Below, in pieces: positions 7,385 through 15,736 of a stretch of DNA of 18,721 bases. The notes beneath the pieces were generated by a model. That model was given only the letters and a program-made list of their open reading frames with translations, was not told the origin of the DNA and did no database searches. The position numbers were made by a program, and so were the translations under genes. Position 1 is the first letter of the stretch, and every line of letters starts with the position of its first letter. Source of the stretch: Candidatus Abyssobacteria bacterium SURF_5 (GTDB lineage: Bacteria; Abyssobacteria; SURF-5); NCBI GenBank assembly GCA_003598085.1, contig QZKU01000030.1, forward strand, positions 1 to 18,721, given 5' to 3'.

Positions 7385-8481
7385 CTCACTTTCAGCGTGG
7401 CCAGGCTGAGCAGTGCGAAGATTGCCGCAATTATCCAAAATCTCACCGTCACCTTTGCTTCGGACCATCCAATCAACTCAAAATGATGGTGCAGTGGAGC
7501 CATTTTGAAAACTCTCTTGCCCCCACGCAACTTGTAGGAAAACACCTGTATTATGACCGATGCGGCCTCCAGCACGAAGAGGCCGCCCACGATTACGAGA
7601 AGCAATTCCTGCTTTATCAATATTGCGACAGTGCCCAGCACCCCGCCCAGCGCCAAGGCGCCGGTATCGCCCATAAAGACTTCGGCCGGGTGCGCGTTAT
7701 ACCAGAGGAATCCCAATCCGGCGCCCGCCACGGCTGACAGGAAAATGGTGAGTTCACCGGCGCCCACCACGTGCGTGATGAAGAGATAGCGGGTGAAATC
7801 GGCGCGCCCGACCAGATAGGACATACCGGTGTATGCCAGTGCCGCCATGATGACCGAGCCGACTGCCAGGCCGTCGAGCCCGTCGGTAAGATTGACGGCA
7901 TTGGAAGCCCCGACGATGATCAGCACGACAAAGAGGATATACAGCACGCCGAAGGAGATGTAGTAGTTCTTGAAGAAGAGCAGCGCCACCTTGTCTCCAT
8001 ATTCGGCATTGACCGGGTTGAAATACAGATAGACACCGAGCCCGAGGCCGAGAATGATCTGGGCGACAAACTTGAATCTGGCGGTCAATCCGAGCGATCT
8101 CTTTTTTCTCATTTTGATAAAGTCGTCGAGAAAACCGATGGCTCCAAGCCAGAACATGCAGAAAAGCGTAATAAGGATGAGTTTATTGAATATGTTGGCC
8201 CACAGAAGAGTGGCGAATGCAACGGAGCCAATGATCAACAGGCCGCCCATGGTCGGAGTACCGGCTTTGTTCTGATGTATCTTATGGAGATCAGCGACGT
8301 GCTCCTTGCGAATCTGCTGGCCTATCTTGAGCGCTTTCAGCTTTGCGATCATCCAGGGGCCGGCCAGAATGCTGACTGCAAGCGCAGTCATAGCCGCCAG
8401 CGCCGACCGCAAGGTGATATACGTAAAGGCGTTCAATCCCGAAACGTAAGGAATAAGTTTCAAGAAAACTAAGTAGAGCAT
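7381..8481 (-). CDS. mraY: Phospho-N-acetylmuramoyl-pentapeptide transferase MraY
   Basis: MraY transfers phospho-MurNAc-pentapeptide from UDP to undecaprenyl phosphate, forming lipid I in the inner membrane. The 366 residues form about ten helices and carry every hallmark: KAGTPTMGG (72-80), GFLDDFIK with the Asp pair at 119-120, NLTDGLDGLA (197-206), FMGDTGALALG (269-279) with the catalytic-site Asp272, and APLHHHFELIGWSE with the His triplet at 331-333. The enzyme looks fully active by motif. The ATG abuts the murF stop without a gap (TAAATG), and the stop overlaps murD by 4 nt. Confidence 0.97.
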   Translation of the reverse strand: MLYLVFLKLIPYVSGLNAFTYITLRSALAAMTALAVSILAGPWMIAKLKALKIGQQIRKEHVADLHKIHQNKAGTPTMGGLLIIGSVAFATLLWANIFNKLILITLFCMFWLGAIGFLDDFIKMRKKRSLGLTARFKFVAQIILGLGLGVYLYFNPVNAEYGDKVALLFFKNYYISFGVLYILFVVLIIVGASNAVNLTDGLDGLAVGSVIMAALAYTGMSYLVGRADFTRYLFITHVVGAGELTIFLSAVAGAGLGFLWYNAHPAEVFMGDTGALALGGVLGTVAILIKQELLLVIVGGLFVLEAASVIIQVFSYKLRGGKRVFKMAPLHHHFELIGWSEAKVTVRFWIIAAIFALLSLATLKVR

Positions 8482-9867
8482 TTACCCTTCTTCATTCAGC
8501 AGGTGCAGCACCCGTTCCATGCGCATGCCCCTTGACCCTTTGACCAGCAAGAGGTCTTGGGGCTGCAGTATTTCTCGCAGAGATGTCGCTATTTCCTCGG
8601 GCCGAGCGAAGCACGAGATACGATTCGCCTGCAGGCCTGCATCGACCGCTCCGGCGCGCACCTCGTCTGCGAACGATCCCATCAGGTAAAGCAGGTCGGG
8701 GCCGAGCTGCCCTACGAAGAGGCCGAGCGAGCGATGCGCTTCGCGGGCATAATCGCCCAGTTCCAGCATGTCGCCAAGCACCAGAATTCTTCGAGCGGCC
8801 GGCATGGCCATTACCGTCGATATCGACTCGCGCATGGCCCGAGGGTTGGCATTATAGGCGTCGTTGACGGCTGTGATGCCGCGCAGATCGAGTATCTCCA
8901 TCCGCATCTTGCAGCCGGCAAACCGCCTGAGCCCGCACCGGATCTGTTCGAAGTCGATCCCCAGTTCCCGCGCGGCGGCCGTTGCGGCAAGCGCGTTCAG
9001 GATGTTATGCAAGCCGGCGACGGGAACGGTCATGGGTTCCCGGCCGTTCACCAGGAACTCGGCTCCGTTTTTTAGATCTTGCCGAACCGCGGTTGCGTAG
9101 AAATCCGCCGAATCCGCGGCGCCAAAGGTTGTTATCTTTCCCTTGAAGCCGGAACCGATTCTCTCGACCGGGATATCGTCATGATTGATGACGAGGAACC
9201 CGTCAGGCGCAATGAATCCGGCGAGCGAGCATTTTTCATTCATGACCCCCTCGAGGGAACCGAATCCTTCAAGATGAACCGGTCCGACACTGGTGATGAT
9301 GCCGCCCGTCGGATTGAGAATCGACGAGAGGCGCGCTATCTCGCCCGGCGAATTGGATGCGATTTCAATGACCGCGGCTTTTATTTCCGGCGCGAGTTTG
9401 AGAAGCATAAGCGGTGCGCCGATCAGGTTATTCAGGTTTCCCTCTGTTTTCAGGGCTTTTCCGCCTTCGTTGAGGATGGCAGAGAGCATGTCTTTGGTGG
9501 TGGTCTTTCCGCAACTTCCAGTAATCCCGATGACGGGGATATGAAACATGGCCCGATATCTTTGCGCGAGCAGGTGTAAAGCGGCAAGCGTATCGCCCAC
9601 CTCGATCAGACCGCCGTCATCAGGAAGCCGTTCCTGCATCTCGCGCAGTTGTCCGCGCTCCGCGATAACCGCCGCGGCGCCTTTCTCGAGCGCCTTTTCG
9701 GCGAAGGCATGGCCATCGAAGCGTTCCCCTTTGAGCGCCAGAAACACCTCGCCCGGTTGAATCGTTCTTGTGTCGGTTGAAAGACCTGAGACAGGCGAAG
9801 AGGAAGCGCCTGCGATCAGGCGGCCTCCACACAAGTCGGTCATTTCTTCAAGGGACATCGTTTTCAT
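8482..9867 (-). CDS. murF: UDP-MurNAc-tripeptide--D-alanyl-D-alanine ligase MurF
   Basis: MurF attaches D-Ala-D-Ala to the UDP-MurNAc-tripeptide, completing the soluble pentapeptide precursor. The 461 residues have an N-terminal domain with DTRTIQPGEVFLALKGERFDGH (32-53), P-loop GSCGKTTTK (117-125), TEGNLNNLIGAPLML (141-155), GPVHLEGFGS (195-204), NDAYNANP (335-342), LGDMLELG (364-371) and KGSRGMRMERV (443-453). At 168-175, where most MurFs read EMGAN, this one has EIASNSPG, a mild deviation. No ddl gene for its D-Ala-D-Ala substrate is visible in the window. The ATG lies 3 nt after the murE stop; the only upstream purine tract is a weak AGAGAAG. Confidence 0.96.
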   Translation of the reverse strand: MKTMSLEEMTDLCGGRLIAGASSSPVSGLSTDTRTIQPGEVFLALKGERFDGHAFAEKALEKGAAAVIAERGQLREMQERLPDDGGLIEVGDTLAALHLLAQRYRAMFHIPVIGITGSCGKTTTKDMLSAILNEGGKALKTEGNLNNLIGAPLMLLKLAPEIKAAVIEIASNSPGEIARLSSILNPTGGIITSVGPVHLEGFGSLEGVMNEKCSLAGFIAPDGFLVINHDDIPVERIGSGFKGKITTFGAADSADFYATAVRQDLKNGAEFLVNGREPMTVPVAGLHNILNALAATAAARELGIDFEQIRCGLRRFAGCKMRMEILDLRGITAVNDAYNANPRAMRESISTVMAMPAARRILVLGDMLELGDYAREAHRSLGLFVGQLGPDLLYLMGSFADEVRAGAVDAGLQANRISCFARPEEIATSLREILQPQDLLLVKGSRGMRMERVLHLLNEEG

Positions 9868-9870
9868 CGG

Positions 9871-11361
9871 CTACTTCTCTGGTTTGTTCATCGATTGAAG
9901 CCAAGCTCGCGCGATCGCCTTATCGTCAAATTCGACGGTAGCGTCTTTGAATATCTGGTACGTTTCGTGGCCCTTGCCCGCGATGACCACGATATCACCG
10001 GTCTCGGCCGTGGCGAGCGCCTCCTCTATGGCCTCGCGCCGATCGATGATTACCAGATAATGCTGGCCTCGCTCCTTCCCCATCTTCTGAAAACCGATTT
10101 CGATGTCAAGCGCAATGCGATAGGGATCTTCCGAGCGGGGATTGTCGGAGGTTACGATGGAGAAATCGGAAATTGATGCGGCGAGTTTTCCCATTTCCGG
10201 CCGTTTGCTCCGATCACGGTCTCCACCGGCTCCGAAAACGGCAATGAGCTTTCCTTTGCAGATGGAGCGCGCGGACTCGAGAAGCAGCTTGATCGCTTCC
10301 GGAGTGTGCGCGTAATCCACAATGACTTCAAAAGGCTGACCCTCTGACACGCGCTCGAATCTGCCCGGGACAAGCTCGAGCTGCTCCAGTCCCTGCTTGA
10401 TTGTCGAGACGTCGATGTCGAGTCCGAGACAGACACCGGCTGCGGCCAGCGCATTATAAACGCTGTGTCTTCCCAGCAGCTTGAGGTTCACCGGGAAATC
10501 GCCGGCGGGCGTGGAGGCCAGAAATGCAGTGTGAGATGCGCCAATCTCGATATTTCGGGCGCAGATATCCGCCGGGTTCTTGATGCCGAAGGTCAGCTTC
10601 CTTGTTTGTGTCGCGGCCGCGATATCTTTGCCGCGGGCATCGTCGGCGGAGATAACGGCGCAGTTCGCCTGCGGATTCCGCGAGAGCAACTCGAACAAAT
10701 GCCTCTTCGAGACGAAGTAGTCCTCCATGTTCGCGTGATAATCGAGATGATCAAGCGACAGGTTGGTATAGACGGCGACGGCAAAGCGAATGGCCTCGAC
10801 GCGGAATTGGTGAAGGGCATGCGAGGAGACCTCCATCACAAAATGAGTATGCCCGGCATCAAGGGCTTTTCTCAACGATGAGCTCAGGTCGATTGGGCCG
10901 GGCGTGGTATTTTTTGCCGCCTCGGTCGTCCCCGCGACCGAATAGCAGATGGTTCCGATTCCGGAGGAGGAGATGCCGGCGGCGCTGAGGATCGAGCGGA
11001 TAAGGTAGAGCGTGGAACTCTTGCCGTTGGTTCCCGTTATCCCGATGACATTCAATTGTCGTGACGGGTGCTCGTAGAAAGCTTCGGCAAGGAGGGCGGC
11101 TGCCTTCCGGCTGTCGGGGACTGCGATGGAGACGACTCCGGGAAGTTCCGCAACCGATTTGCCGACGACGGCGGCGGCTCCCTGGCGCAGCGCGTGCTCG
11201 ACGTACCGGTGGCCGTCTTCCTTATTGCCGGCGATCGCTACGAACAGGAATCCCTTTTGCACTTTTCGGGAATCGGCGGTGATACCGGTTATCTCGATAT
11301 CGGCGCCGCCGGTGACGGTCTTTTCCGTCAGTTCGTCGAGCAGAGAATATAATTTCATCAT
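9871..11361 (-). CDS. murE: UDP-MurNAc-L-Ala-D-Glu--meso-diaminopimelate ligase MurE
   Basis: MurE adds the third peptide residue. Specificity for meso-diaminopimelate is inferred from DNPRSEDP, the DNPR motif of DAP-adding enzymes (lysine-adding enzymes differ here). The frame is open to 11391, inside ftsI; I choose the ATG at 11361, which forms an ATGA with the ftsI stop and leaves 496 residues. A second ATG follows immediately. Numbered from 11361: DSRKVQKGFLFVA (30-42), P-loop GTNGKSST (110-117, Ser in place of the commoner Thr), TTPGP (152-156), YTNLSLDHLDYH (198-209), Lys219 in SKRHLF as the expected carbamylated lysine, DYAHTPEAI (349-357), FGAGGDRDRSKRP (about 376-388), DNPRSEDP (406-413) and GKGHE (462-466). 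Confidence 0.97.
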   Translation of the reverse strand: MMKLYSLLDELTEKTVTGGADIEITGITADSRKVQKGFLFVAIAGNKEDGHRYVEHALRQGAAAVVGKSVAELPGVVSIAVPDSRKAAALLAEAFYEHPSRQLNVIGITGTNGKSSTLYLIRSILSAAGISSSGIGTICYSVAGTTEAAKNTTPGPIDLSSSLRKALDAGHTHFVMEVSSHALHQFRVEAIRFAVAVYTNLSLDHLDYHANMEDYFVSKRHLFELLSRNPQANCAVISADDARGKDIAAATQTRKLTFGIKNPADICARNIEIGASHTAFLASTPAGDFPVNLKLLGRHSVYNALAAAGVCLGLDIDVSTIKQGLEQLELVPGRFERVSEGQPFEVIVDYAHTPEAIKLLLESARSICKGKLIAVFGAGGDRDRSKRPEMGKLAASISDFSIVTSDNPRSEDPYRIALDIEIGFQKMGKERGQHYLVIIDRREAIEEALATAETGDIVVIAGKGHETYQIFKDATVEFDDKAIARAWLQSMNKPEK

Positions 11362-13379
11362 GCGTCTTTTCTCTTGAAGGCGATCCGGCACGGCCGTCCG
11401 GCCCGTAATGCTTCGCCGGGCGCCGGTGATTGAGAGATTGCGATTCCGGATCCTTCGAGGTCGAGTTTAATGGAATAGACCGAGAGAGACTCGATAACGG
11501 CGCGAATGGTCATCCCTCGAACGTCAGGCATATGCGGCCCGTCTGACGGGTTTCGGGAAGGCGCCTGCTTCAGAGTTTCCTTTTTAGCCAATTTCCGACC
11601 ATTCCATCCATCTTTTTGTTCAGGCGGCTGCTGCTCTTCCGGATTAGTCGGTGGAATCTCGAGTCGATTGAGAATTCCCTGCGCTATCTTTTTGAAAGCA
11701 GGTGCGGCCACCGATCCGCCATAGTACTTGCCTTTCGGAGAATCCGCCATCACGACGATACAAGCGACCGGGTCGTCCGCCGGCACGAACCCGGCAAAGA
11801 CGGCCACATATTTGCCGCGGCAATATCCGCCATTCACGAGGTCGGCCTTTTGAGCGGTTCCGGTTTTTCCCGCGCATGCGTAGCCGGCTATTTTGGCGGC
11901 GGCGCCCGTGCCGGAATTCGTAACGTCCACCAGCATCTTCGTCAGCATTTGGGCCGTCGCCGGCCGGATGACGCGGCGAAGCGCCTGCGGGGCGAACTGT
12001 TTGAGGGGCGCCCGATCGGAGTCGAGGACGGCCGAGACGACATACGGCCGCATCAGCACTCCTTCATTTGCAATAGCGGAAAATGCTACGGCTAATTGAA
12101 GGGAGGTCGCACCGATCTCCTGGCCGATGGGAATCGCACCCATAGAGAGGCCGGACCATACCGATGGGGGATGAACGATTCCTGGGGACTCTCCGGGAAG
12201 GCCTACATTGGTTGGCTCTCCGAATCCGAAGTTCCTGATGTAGTCGTAGAGCCACTGCGGCTGCAACAGGCTAACAACCTTGATCATTCCGATGTTGCTG
12301 GAATGCGCCAGCACATCGGAGAACGTGATCTCGCCGTACGGGTGGACGTCGTTGAATGTGTGGCCGTGGTACCTCATCGCGCCAAGCTCGCAATAGACGC
12401 GATCATCCGGGCTGATCACGCCGTGCTCCAAAGCCGCAGCCGCGGCTATGGGTTTAAAGGTGGAGCCTGGCTCATAGACGTCGGTGACAACTCGATTGCG
12501 CAGCTTCTCCTTTTTAAATGTTGCCGGCAGATTCGGATCGAACGTCGGCCGGTTGGCAATCGCCAGCACTTCTCCCGTTTTCGGGTCAAGCACAACCGCC
12601 GAGGCGCCTTCAGGGTCAAATTCATCAACAATATCTTCGAGCGCCTTTTCAGTAATATACTGAATCACTTCATCTATTGTCAAGACGACATGGTTTCCAT
12701 CTTGCGCTTCTTTGACGGTCTGGGTGAGCGCGACGATCTCGCGCCTGGAATTGTCCCTTATGAGAATCTGCTTGCCCGCTTCACCGGCCAATTCATCGTT
12801 GTATCTAAACTCGATGCCTTCGATTCCTTTATTCTCGATATTAGCAATTCCGATCAGATTACTTGCCAGCGTCCCCTTTGGATACCGGCGGGAGCTTTCG
12901 CTCCGAAACTCGACTCCCTTCAGGTTCAACTGCTTGATCTTTTCGGCAGTCTGCACATCGAGTCCCCGCCGCAGGTAGACCAAATAAAGGTCTGAAGAGG
13001 AGATTTTTTTGACGATTTGGTTTGGCGACATCTGTGCGTAGGGAGAAAGTTTTTGAGCCGCTTCTTCGAGGTCCTTTATCTGATGCGGGGCAACGCAAAG
13101 GACTTCCTGCACAATGGACGTAGCGAGGGGAACAAAGTTGCGGTCATAGATTATGCCGCGCCGCGGCTGAACGGTGAGCGCGGTCTTTCGCTGCTCATCC
13201 ACGTAGCGCACCCAAAAATCGTGTTGGACGATCTGAATGACGATCAGTTTTACCGCCACTGCCAGGAATCCGACGATGAGGATGCACAAACACACCTTCG
13301 TGCGAAACGCGCTCGATGAATCCAGTTTCTCGTCGATCAGCAGTGAAGCGGGAAATTTTCGTGCAAGGTCATCACGCAT
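11358..13379 (-). CDS. ftsI: Septal penicillin-binding protein FtsI (PBP3-type transpeptidase) with C-terminal PASTA domain
   Basis: This is a class B PBP that cross-links septal peptidoglycan, the transpeptidase partner of FtsW. The 673 residues comprise a cytoplasmic tail, one transmembrane anchor (about 27-50), the dimerisation/pedestal domain starting with RRGIIYDRNFVPLA (73-86), and a transpeptidase domain with all three active-site motifs: STFK (Ser306 nucleophile), SSN (360-362) and KTGT (505-508). After a Pro/Gln/Lys-rich linker (about 575-615) comes a single PASTA domain (about 617-670: MPDVRGMTIRAVI, then SQSPAPGEAL). E. coli FtsI lacks PASTA; SpoVD/PBP2x-type proteins and several Gram-negative lineages carry it. 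The ATG at 13379 lies 54 nt after the ftsL stop, with a modest GGCGGAAGA upstream. Confidence 0.96.
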   Translation of the reverse strand: MRDDLARKFPASLLIDEKLDSSSAFRTKVCLCILIVGFLAVAVKLIVIQIVQHDFWVRYVDEQRKTALTVQPRRGIIYDRNFVPLATSIVQEVLCVAPHQIKDLEEAAQKLSPYAQMSPNQIVKKISSSDLYLVYLRRGLDVQTAEKIKQLNLKGVEFRSESSRRYPKGTLASNLIGIANIENKGIEGIEFRYNDELAGEAGKQILIRDNSRREIVALTQTVKEAQDGNHVVLTIDEVIQYITEKALEDIVDEFDPEGASAVVLDPKTGEVLAIANRPTFDPNLPATFKKEKLRNRVVTDVYEPGSTFKPIAAAAALEHGVISPDDRVYCELGAMRYHGHTFNDVHPYGEITFSDVLAHSSNIGMIKVVSLLQPQWLYDYIRNFGFGEPTNVGLPGESPGIVHPPSVWSGLSMGAIPIGQEIGATSLQLAVAFSAIANEGVLMRPYVVSAVLDSDRAPLKQFAPQALRRVIRPATAQMLTKMLVDVTNSGTGAAAKIAGYACAGKTGTAQKADLVNGGYCRGKYVAVFAGFVPADDPVACIVVMADSPKGKYYGGSVAAPAFKKIAQGILNRLEIPPTNPEEQQPPEQKDGWNGRKLAKKETLKQAPSRNPSDGPHMPDVRGMTIRAVIESLSVYSIKLDLEGSGIAISQSPAPGEALRAGRPCRIAFKRKDA

Positions 13380-13433
13380 GACATTCTTCCGCCAATCCTG
13401 AAATAATGGAAGCAGTGTTGAACAGGCGCCGCG

Positions 13434-13913
13434 TTAGCCGGGTTGTTCGGTTGTTTGCGGTGATGCTTGCGCGGCCGGAAGGCCGGCGGATAGTCTGAAG
13501 AATAATCCCGGCAACCCGCGCCATTCCTGTGGTGCGGGAGCGGCCATTTGAACAGCCGCTTCGGGCGCCCGCACAGGTTTATCCAAAACAACCACCTGCC
13601 ATCGTTCCGGTGAAATCATTCCCAATTTTTCCCGGGCGATAGCCTCAATGCGTTGAGGAGCCTGCAACTGTTCAATCGAAAGATGAAGCGCGTCATTTCG
13701 CTTCATGAGGTTGACCTTGCGGGAGCGCAATCCCTCGATGGGATGCGCCACGATATTGGTTCGCGTATAGAGCCAGCTATAGGTAAAGGCGGTGACGATG
13801 ATGGGGAAAAGAAACGGCGCGATTTGAATGATCTGCCTGAGATTTTTAAGGACAAGGCTCTTTGGGCGCCTTTTTTTCTTTTTGGCTTGAACGTTCTTCT
13901 TTGGGGACATCAT
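13434..13913 (-). CDS. ftsL: FtsL-like septum formation protein
   Basis: FtsL is a small bitopic membrane protein that pairs by coiled coil with FtsB/DivIC and activates FtsWI. The 159 residues show a Lys/Arg-rich cytoplasmic tail (1-26), one transmembrane helix (about 31-50), a helical segment suitable for a coiled coil (about 58-86), and RIEAIAREKLGMISPE (88-103), the short C-terminal box common to FtsL/DivIC proteins. A Pro/Ala/Gln-rich tail (about 112-159) extends well past the usual end; E. coli FtsL is about 121 residues. Identity rests on topology, that box and the rsmH-ftsL-ftsI position. The start overlaps the rsmH stop in ATGA; a second ATG follows directly. Confidence 0.85.
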   Translation of the reverse strand: MMSPKKNVQAKKKKRRPKSLVLKNLRQIIQIAPFLFPIIVTAFTYSWLYTRTNIVAHPIEGLRSRKVNLMKRNDALHLSIEQLQAPQRIEAIAREKLGMISPERWQVVVLDKPVRAPEAAVQMAAPAPQEWRGLPGLFFRLSAGLPAAQASPQTTEQPG

Positions 13914-14878
13914 TTACTATCCTCTGAGATTTTCTCAGCGGCCCGCAGTCGCGCGCTGCGACTGCGAGGATTTGCCGAAACCTCCTCGGGCGACGGTTCG
14001 ACGGGTTTGGGCGTCAGTATCTTCAGAGTCGGTTTCTTCCCGCATACGCACTGCGGGAGGTCCGGCGGACAGATGCATCCGCGAGCAAAACGCCTGAAGG
14101 TGCGTTTGACGATCCTGTCCTCGAGCGAATGAAATGAAATAACGCTTATGCGCCCGCCCGCCTTCAAACGTCCGATGCCTGCGTTCAGACCGGCCTGCAA
14201 ATGTTCGAGCTCCGAATTCACTGCGATGCGCAACGCCTGGAACGAACGAGTCGCCGGATCGATGCGAGAAGGCCGCCGCCATCGAACGGCATCCTGAATA
14301 ATTTTTGCGAGCCGCGTCGTCGTTTGAATTGGTGTATGCACCCGCTCCCGAACCATTGCCTTTGCGATGTTTCGGGCGTTCGGCTCTTCGCCGAAGCGAT
14401 GGAGAATATCAGCGATCTGCTGTTCCGAATACGTGTTGACGATGTGCCATGCGGAAATTTTCTGACGCGAATCCATCCGCATGTCCAGCGGTCCCTCTTT
14501 CTTGAAGCTGAATCCCCTCTCGGGATCATCGACCTGAAATGAAGAAAGGCCCAAATCAAGAAGCAGCGCATCCATTGCCGGCAAGTTCAGGTCATCAAGA
14601 ACCTGCGCGAGATGACTGAAGTTTTCGTGAACCAGGATCACGTTGGGCCGAGGGCCGAGCCGTCGTCGTGCGATCTCAAGGGCAGCGGCGTCGCGATCGA
14701 GGCCGACGAGCATTCCCTCCCCTCCCAATCGATCAAGGATGAGCTGCGCATGGCCACCGCCGCCAACGGTGGCGTCCACGATGATCTTGCCCGGGGAGCA
14801 CGCCAACAAGCTGACAGCCGATTCAGCCAGGACCGGCACATGAACCGGTTGAAGATCATTATTGTGCGTGAACGGCAA
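13910..14878 (-). CDS. rsmH: 16S rRNA (cytosine(1402)-N4)-methyltransferase RsmH (MraW)
   Basis: RsmH is a SAM-dependent methyltransferase that N4-methylates C1402 in the 16S rRNA P site. The 322 residues have the usual length and motifs: HVPVLAES (13-20), SAM-binding DATVGGGGH (35-43), LLLDLGLSSFQVDDPERGFSF (about 105-125) with GPLDMRMD (129-136), ATRSFQALRIAVN (209-221), VISFHSLEDRIVKR (246-259), and the cysteine block CICPPDLPQCVC (268-279), then NPRSRSARLRAAE near the end. The start is TTG at 14876-14878; there is no in-frame ATG ahead of HVPVL, and this puts that motif at the normal distance from the N-terminus. The first 20 nt overlap the end of the STAS gene, so its translation is probably coupled to it. 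Confidence 0.95.
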   Translation of the reverse strand: MPFTHNNDLQPVHVPVLAESAVSLLACSPGKIIVDATVGGGGHAQLILDRLGGEGMLVGLDRDAAALEIARRRLGPRPNVILVHENFSHLAQVLDDLNLPAMDALLLDLGLSSFQVDDPERGFSFKKEGPLDMRMDSRQKISAWHIVNTYSEQQIADILHRFGEEPNARNIAKAMVRERVHTPIQTTTRLAKIIQDAVRWRRPSRIDPATRSFQALRIAVNSELEHLQAGLNAGIGRLKAGGRISVISFHSLEDRIVKRTFRRFARGCICPPDLPQCVCGKKPTLKILTPKPVEPSPEEVSANPRSRSARLRAAEKISEDSK

Positions 14879-15242
14879 CGGCTCTGGCGTCTTCTTGAGT
14901 GGGGGCGAAACTGGCTACGGCTTCGTCCTCATTGACAAAGACTGCAAAGACCTTTGAGGCACCCACCATACTGAGGCATTTGCGGGTGAGCTTGTTCAGC
15001 CCGGCCAGCCGCAAGTCGCCGTCGAATTTCCGCACCTGCCGGAGCCGTTCGAGGAGAGTCCCGACGCCCATATAGTTGATCTGGGCGACCTTTTGAAGAT
15101 CCACGACAATGTTGTAACGCTCCTCTTGAATCATGTCGGCCAAGGCTTTCTTCAACTGCTTCGCGGTGGAGGTGTCAAGATTTCCCGAGACTTTGAGGAC
15201 GGCGACGTTGTCATGTTCCACTTTTTCGAATGCGACTCCCAC
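14859..15242 (-). CDS. STAS-domain protein (anti-sigma-factor-antagonist fold)
   Basis: The 127 residues form one STAS domain of the SpoIIAA/RsbV type, soluble and with no membrane segment or signal peptide. Visible landmarks are VAVLKVSGNLDTSTAKQLKKAL (about 13-34), NIVVDLQKVAQINYMGVGTLLERL (about 44-67) and GDLRLAGLNKLTRKCLSMVG (about 75-94). In canonical antagonists the loop after the DL strand reads D-S-S-G with a phosphorylated Ser; here it reads N-Y-M-G (56-59), so the phospho-acceptor appears replaced by Met58. The start is GTG at 15240-15242 with a perfect AAAGGAGG 9 nt upstream. It sits 41 nt after mraZ and overlaps rsmH by 20 nt, so it is part of the operon. No partner kinase or phosphatase is present in the window. 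The target is unknown: it may be an anti-sigma factor, or the domain may act as a phosphorylation-independent binding module. Confidence 0.85.
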   Translation of the reverse strand: MGVAFEKVEHDNVAVLKVSGNLDTSTAKQLKKALADMIQEERYNIVVDLQKVAQINYMGVGTLLERLRQVRKFDGDLRLAGLNKLTRKCLSMVGASKVFAVFVNEDEAVASFAPTQEDARAVAVHAQ

Positions 15243-15283
15243 TGTTTTCGGCCTCCTTTGACAGTTCAGCCCTACATCTGGTA

Positions 15284-15727
15284 TTATTGCCGCGAACCAA
15301 CATCAAAATTCGCCGAGATACCTTGTAATGTGGTTCTCTGCCGGAAGTCCTTCCACTTTTCCGGCGACCAGATTTCCATGCGGTTCAGGACTCCGATAAT
15401 AACGACTTCACCGGTTATGCCGGCCTCTTCGCACATGTCTTTTCTTAACATGATGCGGCCTTGTTTGTCCGGTGTAACGTCGAAAGCGTCCGAAAAAAAA
15501 CGCCTGACATAATCCTGATTGGCTTGATTCGTAAAGTTCCAGCTTTTCAATTTTTCGTATAACTCGACAAAGGCAGGGTGAGGGATGAGAAAGAGTTGGG
15601 AGTCGCCTCTAACCACATACAGTTTCTCGACGCTTTCCGAATTAAGCACTTCCCGGAATTTGACAGGAATGACGACCCGATTCTTTTCATCGAGCGCGTA
15701 GGTGTATGTTCCGGCGAATAGCAGCAA
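15284..15727 (-). CDS. mraZ: Transcriptional regulator MraZ
   Basis: MraZ is a ring-forming DNA-binding protein of the AbrB/SpoVT fold that represses or tunes its own dcw operon. The 147 residues contain two tandem half-domains: the first with ALDEKNRVVIPVKFR (11-25), the second with DKQGRIMLRKDM (87-98), each holding the D-x(2)-x-R signature of MraZ. The start is TTG at 15725-15727; a TAA two codons upstream in the same frame rules out a longer protein, and LFAGTYTYALDEK aligns with the usual MraZ N-terminus. There is no strong Shine-Dalgarno, only GGGA about 9 nt upstream, which is part of a candidate MraZ box. It is the first gene of the cluster. Confidence 0.95.
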   Translation of the reverse strand: MLLFAGTYTYALDEKNRVVIPVKFREVLNSESVEKLYVVRGDSQLFLIPHPAFVELYEKLKSWNFTNQANQDYVRRFFSDAFDVTPDKQGRIMLRKDMCEEAGITGEVVIIGVLNRMEIWSPEKWKDFRQRTTLQGISANFDVGSRQ

Positions 15728-15736
15728 GGTTTATTT

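Noticed and set aside
7385-7468. N-terminal extension of murD into mraY
   Set aside because: The extra 28 residues are not Mur-like, and the ATG at 7384 forms the ATGA overlap used throughout this cluster.
7771-8472. A 233-codon plus-strand open frame antisense to mraY
   Set aside because: It is rich in charged residues as expected from the reverse complement of a membrane protein gene; there is no domain or context support.
12096-12995. A 299-codon plus-strand open frame antisense to ftsI
   Set aside because: It mirrors a highly conserved gene whose catalytic motifs are all in the minus-strand frame, has no recognisable domain, and such long antisense frames are common in GC-rich sequence.
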